A DNA stretch of 64,000 nucleotides from contig NZ_CP081150.1 of the NCBI RefSeq assembly GCF_019665765.1, positions 2,232,001-2,296,000 on the forward strand. The letters run 5' to 3'. The translations under genes and the position numbers were made by a program. Under the pieces are notes generated by a model. The model saw only the letters and a list, made by a program, of their open reading frames with translations. It had not been told where the DNA came from and did not search any database. Source of the DNA: Deefgea tanakiae. GTDB lineage: Bacteria; Pseudomonadota; Gammaproteobacteria; Burkholderiales; Chitinibacteraceae. Below, one piece after another: positions 22,481 to 31,816 of the stretch (the stretch's first letter is position 1; each line of letters opens with the position of its first letter).

Positions 22481-24751
22481 TTACGAACCAATGCGACCGC
22501 CATCATCTTTGGTGATCACGATCGTTGCCGAACGTGGGCGCTTGCCTGCACCGTAGCCTGCATTACTCGGCCATTGGCTAGTGTACTTGGTTGGATCAGC
22601 AACATCAGCCATCTTGGTGGTTTCACCTGGATGCTGGATATTGATAAAGATGGCTTTGCCATCAGGCGTTTCACACAAACCGGTAATTTCGCAATCTTTT
22701 GGCCCAACCAAGAAACGCTTGAGCTTATCTGCAGCAGGCGCGGCACCCACTTTAGTTGTCACATCCAGTTTAGAGCCATCTGTTTTCGTATAGCTCAGTG
22801 CTTTACTTGCACCATCACCCACTTTGCCTGGAATCGCCGCCAACATCATGCAGTTAGTCACATCTGTATAGGCGCCATCATCAGTTTGAATCCAGCAAAT
22901 ACCAGTGCTTTGACTAAACGCCAAACCATCAGGTGAAGACATATCTTGATCATCAGTCAAATTCGACAAATTGATCATCGCCTTATCAGCATCAGCCTCT
23001 GCACCAAACAAGTAAACATCCCACGTGAAAGCACCAACAGAAGCACCTTCTTTGGTACGCAGAATGTGACCATTTGGATTCCCTACATTCTTACTAGCGT
23101 TAGGTCCATCAGTGTCTTGGTAGGCACGAGGATTCGCACTATCTGGTGCCAACTGCGAAGAACCTGTTGGATTAACGTTACGATTGCTATTATTGGTCAG
23201 AGTCTGATAGTACTCACCCGTCACTGGATGGACACCACCCCACTCTGGACGATCCATCTTCGTGGCACCGACTGCATCACCAGCCAAGCGGGTATTCACG
23301 CAAATATCAGCCAAGTCCGCAAATTTATATGTTGCATAGCCCGCGATCGTTGGATTGGCCATCGACAACTCAATCCATTGTCCAGTTCCATCTGCATTAA
23401 ATTTAGCGACATACAGCGTACCTTCATTGAGGTATTTATCTCCAGTCGCCATGCGATCAGCTGGATTTGCATCAGCAGCCGACCAAAGCGCTTTTGACAC
23501 AAACTTGTACATATATTCATTGCGTGAGTCATCACCCAAGTACACAGTCAGAGGCTTGCCGACTACAGGCAACCCAAACGCCGCGCTTTCGTGAGCAAAG
23601 CGACCTAAAGCGGTACGTTTTTTCAGTGCTTTGGTTTTATCGTAAGCATCCATCTCAATGATGTAGCCTTGGCCATTCATTTCATTGCGATAGTCATCAC
23701 TACCATCAACTGAAGCGCCTAACTTACTAATATTCCAGCGCGCGTATTTATCATCGCTACCGCCCGTTTCCCAACCGTGACGTGATTTATCACCCGCAAT
23801 GCGGCCATAACGCTTCAGTGAAACGACGCTCTTATCACCGCGCACGGTGTCATCTGCGGCAACACGGAAGAAATAACCCGCCCAGTTTTCTTCGCCAGAC
23901 AGGAAAGTACCCCAAGGCGTTTTACCTGTACCACAGTTATTGATCGTACCGCGTGTTTTGGTACCATCAGCAGAATACTTAGTTTTCAACAAGGCATTGC
24001 CGCGCGCTGGACCCGCGATTTCAACTTCGCTCAATGGCGTAACGCGGCGATTAAATGCTGAGGTCTGAACAGTTGCCCACTTCTTATTAGTCGCCTTGAT
24101 CTCAACGACTGACAAACCGTGGATCGCCACTTCTTTATCTACTTCAGCCGCAGGACGTGGCAAGGTTGAAGTGCCGCCCGTAGGGAACAAGAAGAATGAT
24201 GATTTATCAGCGTCAGTTGTCGCCTCATGATTCATCGCCAACAAAGCGCGATCAACACCAGAAGCCGAAGGCTTACCAGCAGCATCAAGACCAAAATATT
24301 CCATACCATCGTGATGATCACCCGCGCGATTTTCAAAATCACCGTCGGTACCATCGTTTTTGAATGCTGGCGTTGCAGCAGTCAAAGGATCACCCAAGGC
24401 ATAAATCACTTGATAGCTATAGCCCGCAGGGATAACCACTTTATCCAACAAACTCTTCGCTACAGCAGTAAAGCCCAAACTAGCAGCGATTACATTTGGC
24501 GTAGGAGTCGGCGTTGGCACAGCAGTCGGCTTCGGCGTACCAGTTGGAACAGCTGTTGGTGTTACGGCCAAATTCTCACCAGAAGAACAGCCAGTCAATC
24601 CCAAGCCCATCCCACCCAAAACAGCAGCACCAGCTACACTCATCCCCAAAAAGCCACGGCGATTCACCAAGCGCTGTTCCAGTACAGAATCAAACGTTGG
24701 GTTAGCTGATGTGTTGGAGTTTTCATCATTAAAGTTATTAGACTTAGACAT
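22481..24751 (-). CDS. phoX: PhoX-family alkaline phosphatase with Tat signal and lipobox
   Basis: The 756-residue protein belongs to the PhoX (DUF839) phosphomonoesterases, which use iron and calcium. A twin-arginine signal is present (NRRGFLG, Arg31-Arg32) and the hydrophobic part ends in LTGC, so Cys55 could be lipidated: a Tat-exported lipoprotein is likely. A Pro/Thr repeat linker follows (residues about 65-86, with PTPTPTPN), then the catalytic region including RAGDHHDGMEYFGLD, LAMNHEATT, GTFLSGEENWAGYF, RWNISKLG and SSPDGLAFSQSTG. It would release phosphate from organic esters outside the cytoplasm under phosphate starvation. A strong Pho box lies 50 bases upstream. It is monocistronic. 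Confidence 0.93.
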   Translation of the reverse strand: MSKSNNFNDENSNTSANPTFDSVLEQRLVNRRGFLGMSVAGAAVLGGMGLGLTGCSSGENLAVTPTAVPTGTPKPTAVPTPTPTPNVIAASLGFTAVAKSLLDKVVIPAGYSYQVIYALGDPLTAATPAFKNDGTDGDFENRAGDHHDGMEYFGLDAAGKPSASGVDRALLAMNHEATTDADKSSFFLFPTGGTSTLPRPAAEVDKEVAIHGLSVVEIKATNKKWATVQTSAFNRRVTPLSEVEIAGPARGNALLKTKYSADGTKTRGTINNCGTGKTPWGTFLSGEENWAGYFFRVAADDTVRGDKSVVSLKRYGRIAGDKSRHGWETGGSDDKYARWNISKLGASVDGSDDYRNEMNGQGYIIEMDAYDKTKALKKRTALGRFAHESAAFGLPVVGKPLTVYLGDDSRNEYMYKFVSKALWSAADANPADRMATGDKYLNEGTLYVAKFNADGTGQWIELSMANPTIAGYATYKFADLADICVNTRLAGDAVGATKMDRPEWGGVHPVTGEYYQTLTNNSNRNVNPTGSSQLAPDSANPRAYQDTDGPNASKNVGNPNGHILRTKEGASVGAFTWDVYLFGAEADADKAMINLSNLTDDQDMSSPDGLAFSQSTGICWIQTDDGAYTDVTNCMMLAAIPGKVGDGASKALSYTKTDGSKLDVTTKVGAAPAADKLKRFLVGPKDCEITGLCETPDGKAIFINIQHPGETTKMADVADPTKYTSQWPSNAGYGAGKRPRSATIVITKDDGGRIGS

Positions 24752-24800
24752 TTCGCGTTAATCGCCTTAGTGGAAAGATGCGCCACTTTAAAGAGCGAAT

Positions 24801-24829
24801 ATGACAGCCCAATGCCAGTTTGATGACGA
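24801..24829 (-). promoter_or_regulatory. Pho box (three direct PhoB repeats) upstream of phoX
   Basis: On the minus strand three heptamers repeat at 11-base spacing: TCGTCAT, CTGGCAT, CTGTCAT, with 4-base spacers CAAA and TGGG. This matches the PhoB consensus (CTGTCAT repeats) closely; the last repeat is perfect. A -10-like TTTAAA follows about nine bases downstream. PhoB control of phoX under low phosphate follows from established knowledge. Confidence 0.82.
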
Positions 24830-24935
24830 TTTAATGAATCATCATGCCAAGCCCACTCACTAAGCAAAAAATCGTGAGAAACAAATCGATCAATAGGTAT
24901 TTTCACCTACATGGCAATAAATAACCCCCAAAACA

Positions 24936-24967
24936 AAATACCCCAAGAAAATTCTTGGGGTATTTTT
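24936..24967. terminator. Terminator of the cysI-DUF934 operon
   Basis: A 15-base stem AAAATACCCCAAGAA pairs with its complement around a 2-base loop and runs into TTTTT. It lies 27 bases past the DUF934 stop on the minus strand. Confidence 0.82.
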
Positions 24968-24993
24968 GAGAACCAAACGGCACAAGCAATAAA

Positions 24994-25512
24994 TTAAGCG
25001 ACCAAACCTCGGCGGCGGAACAGCGGTAAAGGCTGTGCTACGCTCGATTGATAGTGCTCGGTAAAGTCATCCAAACCCTTGGCGGCTTCGACGATGTCTT
25101 TATCGGCGCGAACATCAAATGCAGTAAAGCCGCAACGCGATAGATAATTGATCGTATCTTTAAATACATCGCCGACAGCGCGCAACTCACCAGTAAATCC
25201 ATGACGCTCGCGTAGCAAACGACCAATCGAGAAACCACGACCATCGGTGAACGCTGGGAAATCGCAAGCAATCATTGCAAAGGTATTCGCGTCAACTGGC
25301 AAGCTTTCTGGCTCGTCATCTGGCGCAAAGCACACCGCAATTTCACGGCCAGCCAATTCGGTTTGATTATTCAACCAGTATTGATACGGAACCAGCACTG
25401 CGCCTTCGCTAGGAACAGATACCACGCCTTCTTCATTGGCTACGACGCGAGTCCAGCGATTAGCAACTACTTCGCGATTGATAATCACCTGAGGATTTGA
25501 TTGATTAAGCAT
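24994..25512 (-). CDS. DUF934 protein, partner of sulfite reductase
   Basis: The 172-residue protein begins MLNQSNPQVIINREVVANRW. It has FPAFTDGRGFSIGRLLRERH and GFTGELRAVGDVFKDTINYL, the core signature of DUF934, and FDVRADKDIVEA. Genes of this family sit with cysI or cysH in betaproteobacteria, and a role in sulfite reduction is assumed but not shown. Its start lies inside the last codons of cysI (8-base overlap), so translation is coupled. The same frame runs upstream within cysI without being coding. cysH does not follow here; the operon ends at a terminator. Confidence 0.85.
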   Translation of the reverse strand: MLNQSNPQVIINREVVANRWTRVVANEEGVVSVPSEGAVLVPYQYWLNNQTELAGREIAVCFAPDDEPESLPVDANTFAMIACDFPAFTDGRGFSIGRLLRERHGFTGELRAVGDVFKDTINYLSRCGFTAFDVRADKDIVEAAKGLDDFTEHYQSSVAQPLPLFRRRGLVA

Positions 25513-27187
25513 CTGCTTTCTCCCGACGATTTGGCTTGCCTTCGTACACTTTGGCTTTGAATGGCTCGGCACCGATGCGATCAAACAAGTCGATGAACGA
25601 CTCTTCACCATTGCGGTTGGCAACAAACACATTCACAATTTTTTCGATTACATCGGGCATTTCGTCTTGCGCAAATGATGGGCCGAGCACTTTGGCCAAG
25701 CTCGCACCCTTGCCTTGACGGCCGCCAAGTGACACTTGATACCATTCCGAACCATTTTTATCGACGCCCAAAATGCCGATATTGCCGATATGGTGGTGAC
25801 CGCAAGCATTCATACAGCCCGACATATTCATGTCGATCTCGCCCAAGTCGTGCAGATAATCGAGATTATCAAAGCGGTCTTGAATCGCCAAAGCGATTGG
25901 GATCGACTTGGCATTGGCAAGCGAACAGAAATCACCGCCAGGGCAGCAGATCACGTCGGTCAACAAACCAATATTTGGCGTCGCAAAACCAATCGCTTTC
26001 GCCGCTTCCCACAAGGCAAACAATTCTGATTGCTTCACATCGGCCAAGATCAAGTTTTGCTGATGCGATACGCGCAATTCACCAAAGCTATATTGATCCG
26101 CCAAATCAGCAACGGCAGCCAACTGTGCAGAAGTCGCATCGCCCGGCGCCACGCCGTTTGGTTTCAAGCTCAAAGTCACCGCCGCATAACCAGCCTGCTT
26201 GTGCGCGAACACATTGCGCTCTACCCAACGGCCAAAACCTTTGTTTTCTGCTTTCAAACGCGTGAATTCAGCATCGTCACCTACGAACGCTTCATAAGCA
26301 GGCGCAGTAAAGAATTTATGGTTGCGAGCGATTTCGTCAGCAGTCAAAGTCATTGGGCCATTTTTGGTAAACGCCCATTCTTGATCGACTTTCGCGCCAA
26401 ACGCTTCTGGCGTCATGGCTTTAACGAGGATTTTAATCCGCGCTTTGTATTTATTATCGCGACGGCCGTAGCGGTTATACACACGCAACACGGCATCGAG
26501 GTAAGTCAGCAAATGTTCTTGCTCAAGCCAAGGCTTAATCAAGCTACCCACAATCGGTGTACGACCCAAACCACCGCCGACATACACTTCAAAGCCAACC
26601 ACGCCTTCTGCATTCTTAACAACATTGATACCCACATCGTGTACCAACACGGCCGCGCGGTCTTCCACCGAGCCATTCACTGCAATTTTAAATTTACGTG
26701 GCAAATGGGCAAATTCAGGATGGAAAGTCGACCATTGACGGATGATTTCACACCATGGGCGTGGATCAACGATTTCGTCATGCGCCACGCCAGCAAATTG
26801 GTCGGTGGTCGTATTGCGAATACAGTTGCCGGAAGTTTGAATCGCGTGCATTTGCACGGTTGCCAATTCAGCCAAAATGTCCGGCACGTTTTCTAGCGCA
26901 GGCCAGTTGTATTGAATGTTTTGACGCGTTGTGAAGTGAGCGTAATCTTTGTCGTATTTTTTGGCGATTTCACCGAGTTTGCGCATTTGACGGCTGGTCA
27001 AATGGCCATACGGAATCGCCACGCGCAGCATTGGCGCATGACGTTGTACATACAAGCCGTTTTGCAAACGCAATGGGCGGAATTCTTCTTCAGAAAGCTC
27101 ACCGGCTAAATAGCGGCGGGTTTGGTCGCGATATTGGTCAACACGCTGATCCACAATCTGCTGGTCGTACTCGTCGTAAATATACAT
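25505..27187 (-). CDS. cysI: Sulfite (nitrite/sulfite) reductase hemoprotein subunit
   Basis: The 560-residue protein reduces sulfite to sulfide in assimilatory sulfur metabolism. Two ferredoxin-like half domains are visible (LRLQNGLYVQRHAPMLRVAI; FTTRQNIQYNWP near the start of the siroheme fold). Ligands of the coupled 4Fe-4S/siroheme centre are CCPGGDFCSLANAKS and SGCMNACGHHHIGNIG. ATG at 27187 (MYIYDEYDQQIVDQR) is preferred to a TTG 27 bases upstream. The ferredoxin-type architecture rather than the NADPH-coupled E. coli type is inferred from length and the absence of a cysJ neighbour. It is cotranscribed with DUF934. Confidence 0.93.
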   Translation of the reverse strand: MYIYDEYDQQIVDQRVDQYRDQTRRYLAGELSEEEFRPLRLQNGLYVQRHAPMLRVAIPYGHLTSRQMRKLGEIAKKYDKDYAHFTTRQNIQYNWPALENVPDILAELATVQMHAIQTSGNCIRNTTTDQFAGVAHDEIVDPRPWCEIIRQWSTFHPEFAHLPRKFKIAVNGSVEDRAAVLVHDVGINVVKNAEGVVGFEVYVGGGLGRTPIVGSLIKPWLEQEHLLTYLDAVLRVYNRYGRRDNKYKARIKILVKAMTPEAFGAKVDQEWAFTKNGPMTLTADEIARNHKFFTAPAYEAFVGDDAEFTRLKAENKGFGRWVERNVFAHKQAGYAAVTLSLKPNGVAPGDATSAQLAAVADLADQYSFGELRVSHQQNLILADVKQSELFALWEAAKAIGFATPNIGLLTDVICCPGGDFCSLANAKSIPIALAIQDRFDNLDYLHDLGEIDMNMSGCMNACGHHHIGNIGILGVDKNGSEWYQVSLGGRQGKGASLAKVLGPSFAQDEMPDVIEKIVNVFVANRNGEESFIDLFDRIGAEPFKAKVYEGKPNRREKADA

Positions 27188-27365
27188 TCTTTGGCAATTC
27201 CGTAATGACGGCAAAATATGGTCGCAATCATACCAGCCCGTCCTTAGAATCTGAATGATTGTTTTTGTCTAAGATCGAATTTTTTTGGAATAAACGCCCA
27301 ATCACGCTGCGGTGTGATGCATTTTTGTACTGCTACCGCAACGGATGAAAACCCTTAGGCTTGGC

Positions 27366-27379
27366 GTCATTGTAATGAC
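27366..27379. promoter_or_regulatory. Short palindrome upstream of pepN
   Basis: GTCATT-GT-AATGAC is a perfect inverted repeat 55 bases before the pepN start, in the 246-base gap between divergent cysI and pepN. It may be an operator, but no specific regulator is recognised. Nothing else definite is seen in this gap. Confidence 0.3.
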
Positions 27380-27433
27380 ATCGTTGCAGGTTTAAGCTTG
27401 CACCCTTTCTGCCATCAAAAAGAGCCGCCCACC

Positions 27434-30064
27434 ATGAGCAGCCGCCAAGCGATCCGTCGTCTCGACTATACCCCCCCTAGCTATTTAATTGACCGCGTTG
27501 ATTTAACTTTCGAGCTGAGCGATACCCATGCCAAAGTCATTTCACGCCTGATTATTAAACGCAACAAAGGGGTCAGTAGCGATACGCCGCTGGTCTTACA
27601 TGGCGAAGAACTGACTTTAGAGGGCATCAAACTCGACGGCGCACCGCTGACCAGCGCGCACTATGTCGTTGACGAAACCAGCTTAACGATCGCCAATATG
27701 CCCGATGATGGCATTCTGGAAATCGTCACCCGCCTGTTGCCAGCGGAAAACACCAGTTTGATGGGTTTATACCAAAGCAACGGTAATTTCTTTACCCAAT
27801 GCGAGGCCGAAGGCTTTCGCAAGATCACCTATTACCTCGACCGCCCCGACGTGATGGCGAAATTCACCACAACGATTATTGCGGATAAAACCAAGTTTCC
27901 GGTGTTGCTATCGAACGGCAATCGCGTCGGTAGCGGCACGATGGACAAAAATCGCCACTGGGTGAAATGGGTCGATCCATTCAAAAAACCAGCATATTTA
28001 TTTGCGCTGGTCGCCGGCAAACTCGTCGTGCTCGCGGGTACCCACACGACGCCATCCAAACGCAATATCAATATCGAAATTTACGTTGAACCCGGCAATT
28101 TAGATAAATGTCATCACGCCCTCGCCGCCGCGCAAAAAGCAATGGCATGGGACGAGGAACGCTTTGGTCTGGAATACGATCTGGATACCTATATGATCGT
28201 TGCCGTGTCCGACTTTAATATGGGCGCGATGGAAAACAAGGGTTTGAATATTTTCAATACCAAGTTCGTGCTCGCTAAACCGGACACCGCCACCGATGTC
28301 GATTTCGACGGCATCGACTCGGTCGTTGCACATGAATACTTCCACAACTGGACCGGCAATCGCGTCACCTGCCGCGACTGGTTTCAGCTTTCGTTAAAAG
28401 AAGGCCTGACCGTCTACCGCGATCAAGAATTCTCTAGCGACATCGGTAGCCGCGCCGTGCAACGCATCAGCAATGTGCGCGCGCTGCGCGAAACGCAATT
28501 TGCCGAAGACGCCGGCCCGCAAGCACACCCGATTCGCCCCGACGAATACCTCGAAATCAATAATTTCTACACGTGGACGATTTACGAAAAAGGTAGCGAG
28601 GTCGTGCGCATGTACGCCACCTTGCTCGGCATCGACGGTTTCCGCGCTGGCATGGAATTGTATTTCAAACGCCACGATGGCCAAGCGGTCACGTGCGACG
28701 ATTTCCGCGCCGCGATGGCGGATGCGAATGGCGTGGATTTAAGCCAATTCGAGCGTTGGTATAGCCAAGCAGGTACGCCCGTATTGCGCGCTAGCGCACA
28801 GTATAACGAGGCTGCACACACATACACCCTCACTATCACACAAAGCTGCGCGCCAACGCCGGGCCAAGCCGAAAAACTGCCGTTCCACCTGCCATTTGCC
28901 ATCGGCCTGATTGACCGCCGTGGTCATGATTTGCCGCTGCAATTGCTCGGCGAAAGCGTTGCTGGCGATACCACGCGCGTGCTCGACATTCGCGATACGA
29001 CGCAAACCTTCACCTTTATCAACGTGCCTTGCCCGCCCGTGCCGTCATTGCTGCGCGATTTCTCCGCCCCCGTCGTCTTGGAATACGACTACAGCGACGA
29101 TGAATTGGTGTTTTTGATGGCCAACGACAGCGATGCGTTTGCGCGCTGGGAAGCGGCCAACACCTTTGCGCTGCAACTCCTCAAAAACCAATATGCCGCT
29201 GCAGGTCGCGGGGAGAAAGTCGCCGCCCCAGCCGCATTTATTGCGGCGTACAAAAAGCTCCTAAGCAGCGACAAGCTCGACCCTGCACTCGTCGCCTTGA
29301 TGCTCGAATTGCCACGTGAAAATTACTTGCTCGAGCAACTGTCCGACGTGGATCCAGTGCGCCTATTTGAAGTTTGCCGAAGCATCAAACACCAAATCGC
29401 CCGCGAATTACGTCAGGAATTGCTCGCGGTCTACCAGCATCTCAACGATGGCACGCCATACGCTTACGATGGCGAACAAGTAGCGCGCCGTAGCCTCAAA
29501 AATATCTGCTTGGATTATCTGGCCGAGCTCGACGAACCGATGATTGCTCAGCTACTCGCCAAGCAATATCAGCGCGCCGACAATATGACCGACCGCTTAG
29601 CAGCACTCAAAGCGCTCGTCAACCGCGATGGCGGCGAGGCGCAACTGGCCGACTTTGCCGCGCAATGGCAATCAGACGCACTGGTGATGGACAAATGGTT
29701 TGCGCTGCAAGCCACCAGCCGCCGCCCAGGCGCACTCAGCCGAGTGCAGCAATTGCTGGAGCATCCTGGGTTTTCGATTAAAAACCCAAATAAAGTGCGT
29801 TCACTGATCACCGCATTTTGCCTAGCCAACCCACCGCATTTCCACGCTGCCGACGGCTACGGCTACGCTTTTGCTGCCGACCACATCATCGAACTCGACA
29901 AAATCAACCCCCAAATCGCCGCGCGATTGGCGAGCGCGTTTAATCGCTGGACGAAAGTCGATGCAGGGCGTCGTGAGTTGATGCAGCAAGAGTTAGAACG
30001 AATTCGCGGGACGGAAGGATTGTCGAGTGATACGTTTGAGATTGTGACGAAGGCGTTGGGGTGA
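27434..30064 (+). CDS. pepN: Aminopeptidase N
   Basis: The 876-residue M1 metallopeptidase removes N-terminal residues from peptides in the cytoplasm. The GAMEN exopeptidase motif is at residues 264-268 and the zinc motif HEYFH at 300-304 with the third ligand Glu about 19 residues later (SLKEGLTVYRDQEF). The length and C-terminal helical domain fit E. coli-type PepN. ATG 27434 (MSSRQAIRRLDYTPPSYLID) is chosen; 12 upstream in-frame codons lack a ribosome-binding site and similarity. GC content is visibly higher than in flanking accessory DNA. It is monocistronic. Confidence 0.96.
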   Translation: MSSRQAIRRLDYTPPSYLIDRVDLTFELSDTHAKVISRLIIKRNKGVSSDTPLVLHGEELTLEGIKLDGAPLTSAHYVVDETSLTIANMPDDGILEIVTRLLPAENTSLMGLYQSNGNFFTQCEAEGFRKITYYLDRPDVMAKFTTTIIADKTKFPVLLSNGNRVGSGTMDKNRHWVKWVDPFKKPAYLFALVAGKLVVLAGTHTTPSKRNINIEIYVEPGNLDKCHHALAAAQKAMAWDEERFGLEYDLDTYMIVAVSDFNMGAMENKGLNIFNTKFVLAKPDTATDVDFDGIDSVVAHEYFHNWTGNRVTCRDWFQLSLKEGLTVYRDQEFSSDIGSRAVQRISNVRALRETQFAEDAGPQAHPIRPDEYLEINNFYTWTIYEKGSEVVRMYATLLGIDGFRAGMELYFKRHDGQAVTCDDFRAAMADANGVDLSQFERWYSQAGTPVLRASAQYNEAAHTYTLTITQSCAPTPGQAEKLPFHLPFAIGLIDRRGHDLPLQLLGESVAGDTTRVLDIRDTTQTFTFINVPCPPVPSLLRDFSAPVVLEYDYSDDELVFLMANDSDAFARWEAANTFALQLLKNQYAAAGRGEKVAAPAAFIAAYKKLLSSDKLDPALVALMLELPRENYLLEQLSDVDPVRLFEVCRSIKHQIARELRQELLAVYQHLNDGTPYAYDGEQVARRSLKNICLDYLAELDEPMIAQLLAKQYQRADNMTDRLAALKALVNRDGGEAQLADFAAQWQSDALVMDKWFALQATSRRPGALSRVQQLLEHPGFSIKNPNKVRSLITAFCLANPPHFHAADGYGYAFAADHIIELDKINPQIAARLASAFNRWTKVDAGRRELMQQELERIRGTEGLSSDTFEIVTKALG

Positions 30065-30192
30065 GTTAGCTGCAATGCAATTAGTGGCATACGCGAAAAC
30101 CGCGTTCATTGAGCGCGTGTCAACCTTAGAGCCCGTCATTCCGCGATGATACAAAAAAGAACTTGGCGCTCTCTGACCTAGATTCGTAAATA

Positions 30193-30475
30193 CATCTACT
30201 GCAGCTTCTCAATCAGAGTCTCCTGTTTATGAAAGGTAAAATGCCATTGAGATATATTAGCCGGGCGTGTATTGCTGAGGACGTTCACCACCGATTGCTA
30301 CAGGGCGATACCCAACTAGAGCTACATGAGTGTAAAAATGGTGAGCATCTGTGGCTGATTGACACTGTGACGCCCTTTGGGCAAAGAGAATGAGATGCTA
30401 GATGATTTGAAATTACATACATTTCATAATCAATCAGTGAATTATTACGCCAACGATAGCTTTTTTTCTTTTTAA
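30193..30475 (+). pseudogene. Remnant of an RTX-toxin-activating lysine acyltransferase (HlyC/RtxC type)
   Basis: A start-less frame reads LQLLNQSLLFMKGKMPLRYI, then SRACIAEDVHHRLLQGD and GEHLWLIDTVTPFGQRE before a TGA at 30391. Compared from memory with HlyC (region around NQYALL and PVAYCSWANLS, then WFIDWIAPFG), the order and spacing match well. After dropping one T the frame continues EMLDDLKLHTFHNQSVNYY to a stop at 30473-30475, again as in the family. The N-terminal part with the catalytic His is absent. These enzymes acylate lysines of RTX toxins to activate them. No RTX toxin gene is in the window. Homology is moderately secure; function is lost. Confidence 0.6.
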
Positions 30476-30512
30476 AGTGAATGAATTACATAGGGACTGG
30501 ATGGGTGAAAGC

Positions 30513-31109
30513 ATGGGTTGCCTAAAATTAACAAATAATTTTGTTCTTTTAGTGGCTTTGACCTCCTGTGTCGAAGGGTCTGTGTGGGAGCATATTCGCT
30601 TTAAAAAGACAAAATATAGTGAGTCTATGACCTTTAAAATAAGAAGTTGCAATATTGGTCGGATTGATAATAGAGAAGGTGTTTCATTGCGTGGCAAGTG
30701 GAATTTTAATGCGTCGTCGCCTAGCTTCGATTGCGTTGATAAAAATCCTGAGTTATTCCAGTTGCGCATGGGGACGGCAATTCGATCAGGGAAAAATGGA
30801 TTTTACGATAAAGCGGATGGCACTACTCGTTGTTTGATTTTGGAATCTGGCGATTATATTCGTTGGCGATACGGCTGGGGTGGGCGATGCGATGCTTTTG
30901 AGGTGATGGAATTCACATCAAAAGATAATAAGCGCATTTTAGTTAAGTATCTTATTGATAACTCCAAAAAAAGTGCAAATATAACTCGAGACATTGGACA
31001 TGATTGGCATGTTGAATATTGGATTGATTGGATCCCCTCGATTGAAGAGGCTCGAATTATTGATGCGAACGTTGTGACTGTAACTAATCGAATGATTGAA
31101 AATGAGTAA
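30513..31109 (+). CDS. Hypothetical lipoprotein
   Basis: The 198-residue protein begins MGCLKLTNNFVLLVALTSCV, a plausible lipoprotein signal with lipobox LTSC. The mature part is rich in aromatic and basic residues (GDYIRWRYGWGGRCDAFEVM, HDWHVEYWIDWIPS) with several Cys that could form disulfides. The family is not recognised. AT-rich codons differ from pepN. Two further ATG codons lie upstream in frame (30477, 30501); 30513 is chosen because the signal peptide then starts the protein. It lies alone next to the acyltransferase remnant, and could be cargo of the same lost island. Confidence 0.55.
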   Translation: MGCLKLTNNFVLLVALTSCVEGSVWEHIRFKKTKYSESMTFKIRSCNIGRIDNREGVSLRGKWNFNASSPSFDCVDKNPELFQLRMGTAIRSGKNGFYDKADGTTRCLILESGDYIRWRYGWGGRCDAFEVMEFTSKDNKRILVKYLIDNSKKSANITRDIGHDWHVEYWIDWIPSIEEARIIDANVVTVTNRMIENE

Positions 31110-31223
31110 TTACTTTATTAACTTAAATGCAAATCAAATAAAACCACTGGATTGAATCTGGCGGCTTTATTTTTTTATGCGGCTACGCCGCGTAGGTTTT
31201 AGGGCGCGGGCTGCGCGCGGCAG

Positions 31224-31257
31224 GTCACTTTCTTTTGCTTCTCCAAAAGAAAGTGAC
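31224..31257. repeat. Hairpin repeat, copy A
   Basis: A perfect 14-base stem GTCACTTTCTTTTG pairs with CAAAAGAAAGTGAC around loop CTTCTC. It is preceded by a GC-rich GCGCGCGGCA tail, so it is copy B (31759-31816) in inverted orientation. Confidence 0.75.
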
Positions 31258-31488
31258 GAAAGAAAAGGAGCCCCGAGCGCGCCCAGCTCCGCTGTGCCCT
31301 CGATTGTCGCGAGCCTAGGTCTCGCTCCACACTCGGTGCGCTTGGACGGGATTTGAAAACCATCACTCCACCACTGTTGTGCATAGTTTCTTGCTGGTGT
31401 TGAGCCAACATGGTTGTTTTTTGGATTTTTCGACATAAAGGGCAAAGATCGCTATCTAAAGTGTCTTTACCGCTAGCTTTGCTACTGG

Positions 31489-31508
31489 ATTCCGGCGTAC
31501 GCCGGAAT
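31489..31508. repeat. REP-like palindrome
   Basis: ATTCCGGC-GTAC-GCCGGAAT is a perfect palindrome within ...CTGGATTCC...GGAATGATG, the widespread extragenic form seen in many proteobacteria. Confidence 0.7.
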
Positions 31509-31527
31509 GATGAGTCAGAAAGTGCAT

Positions 31528-31580
31528 CGATGTATTTAATCGTAGCCATTGATCAACAATGCCTTGCTGGCAATACATCG
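31528..31580. repeat. Duplicated 53-base segment, copy 1
   Basis: It matches 31986-32038 at 40 of 53 positions without gaps. Both begin CGATGTAT and end near ATAC(A/G)TCG. On the minus strand a translation shared with copy 2 (YC...I-D-WL..-TS) can be followed, so both may derive from a lost gene. Confidence 0.5.
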
Positions 31581-31758
31581 AAATAATTTCTTGATCGTTG
31601 AGCTGGAGCTTGAGCTCCCTTGTATCGCGCCGAGCGAGGAACAAGCGGCAAGGGGCTTTCGGCGGGCTCTGTTTTGTTAAAGCCCGACGCCTTGCCGATT
31701 GTCCGCAGCGAGGGACTCCGACAAAGTCGGACGCAGATACTAGGGCGGCCTTCTTTTG

Positions 31759-31816
31759 CTTACTTTTCTTGGCCGTTCAAGAAAAGTAAGTGCCGCGCGG
31801 CATTAGCGCGACTCAG
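31759..31816 (+). repeat. Hairpin repeat, copy B, with GC-rich tail
   Basis: A 13-base perfect stem CTTACTTTTCTTG pairs with CAAGAAAAGTAAG around loop GCCGTT, followed by TGCCGCGCGGCATTAGCGCG-ACTCAG. The same tail occurs at 32583 and 34576. Confidence 0.75.

Noticed and set aside
22946-23497. 183-codon open frame on the plus strand within phoX
   Set aside because: Shadow of the phoX reading frame; composition is unlike a protein.
26030-26896. 288-codon open frame on the plus strand within cysI
   Set aside because: It is the complement of conserved cysI codons and shows no family features.
30229-30393. A complete small gene of 54 codons
   Set aside because: Its sequence matches the middle of an acyltransferase and continues in both directions beyond the apparent ends.
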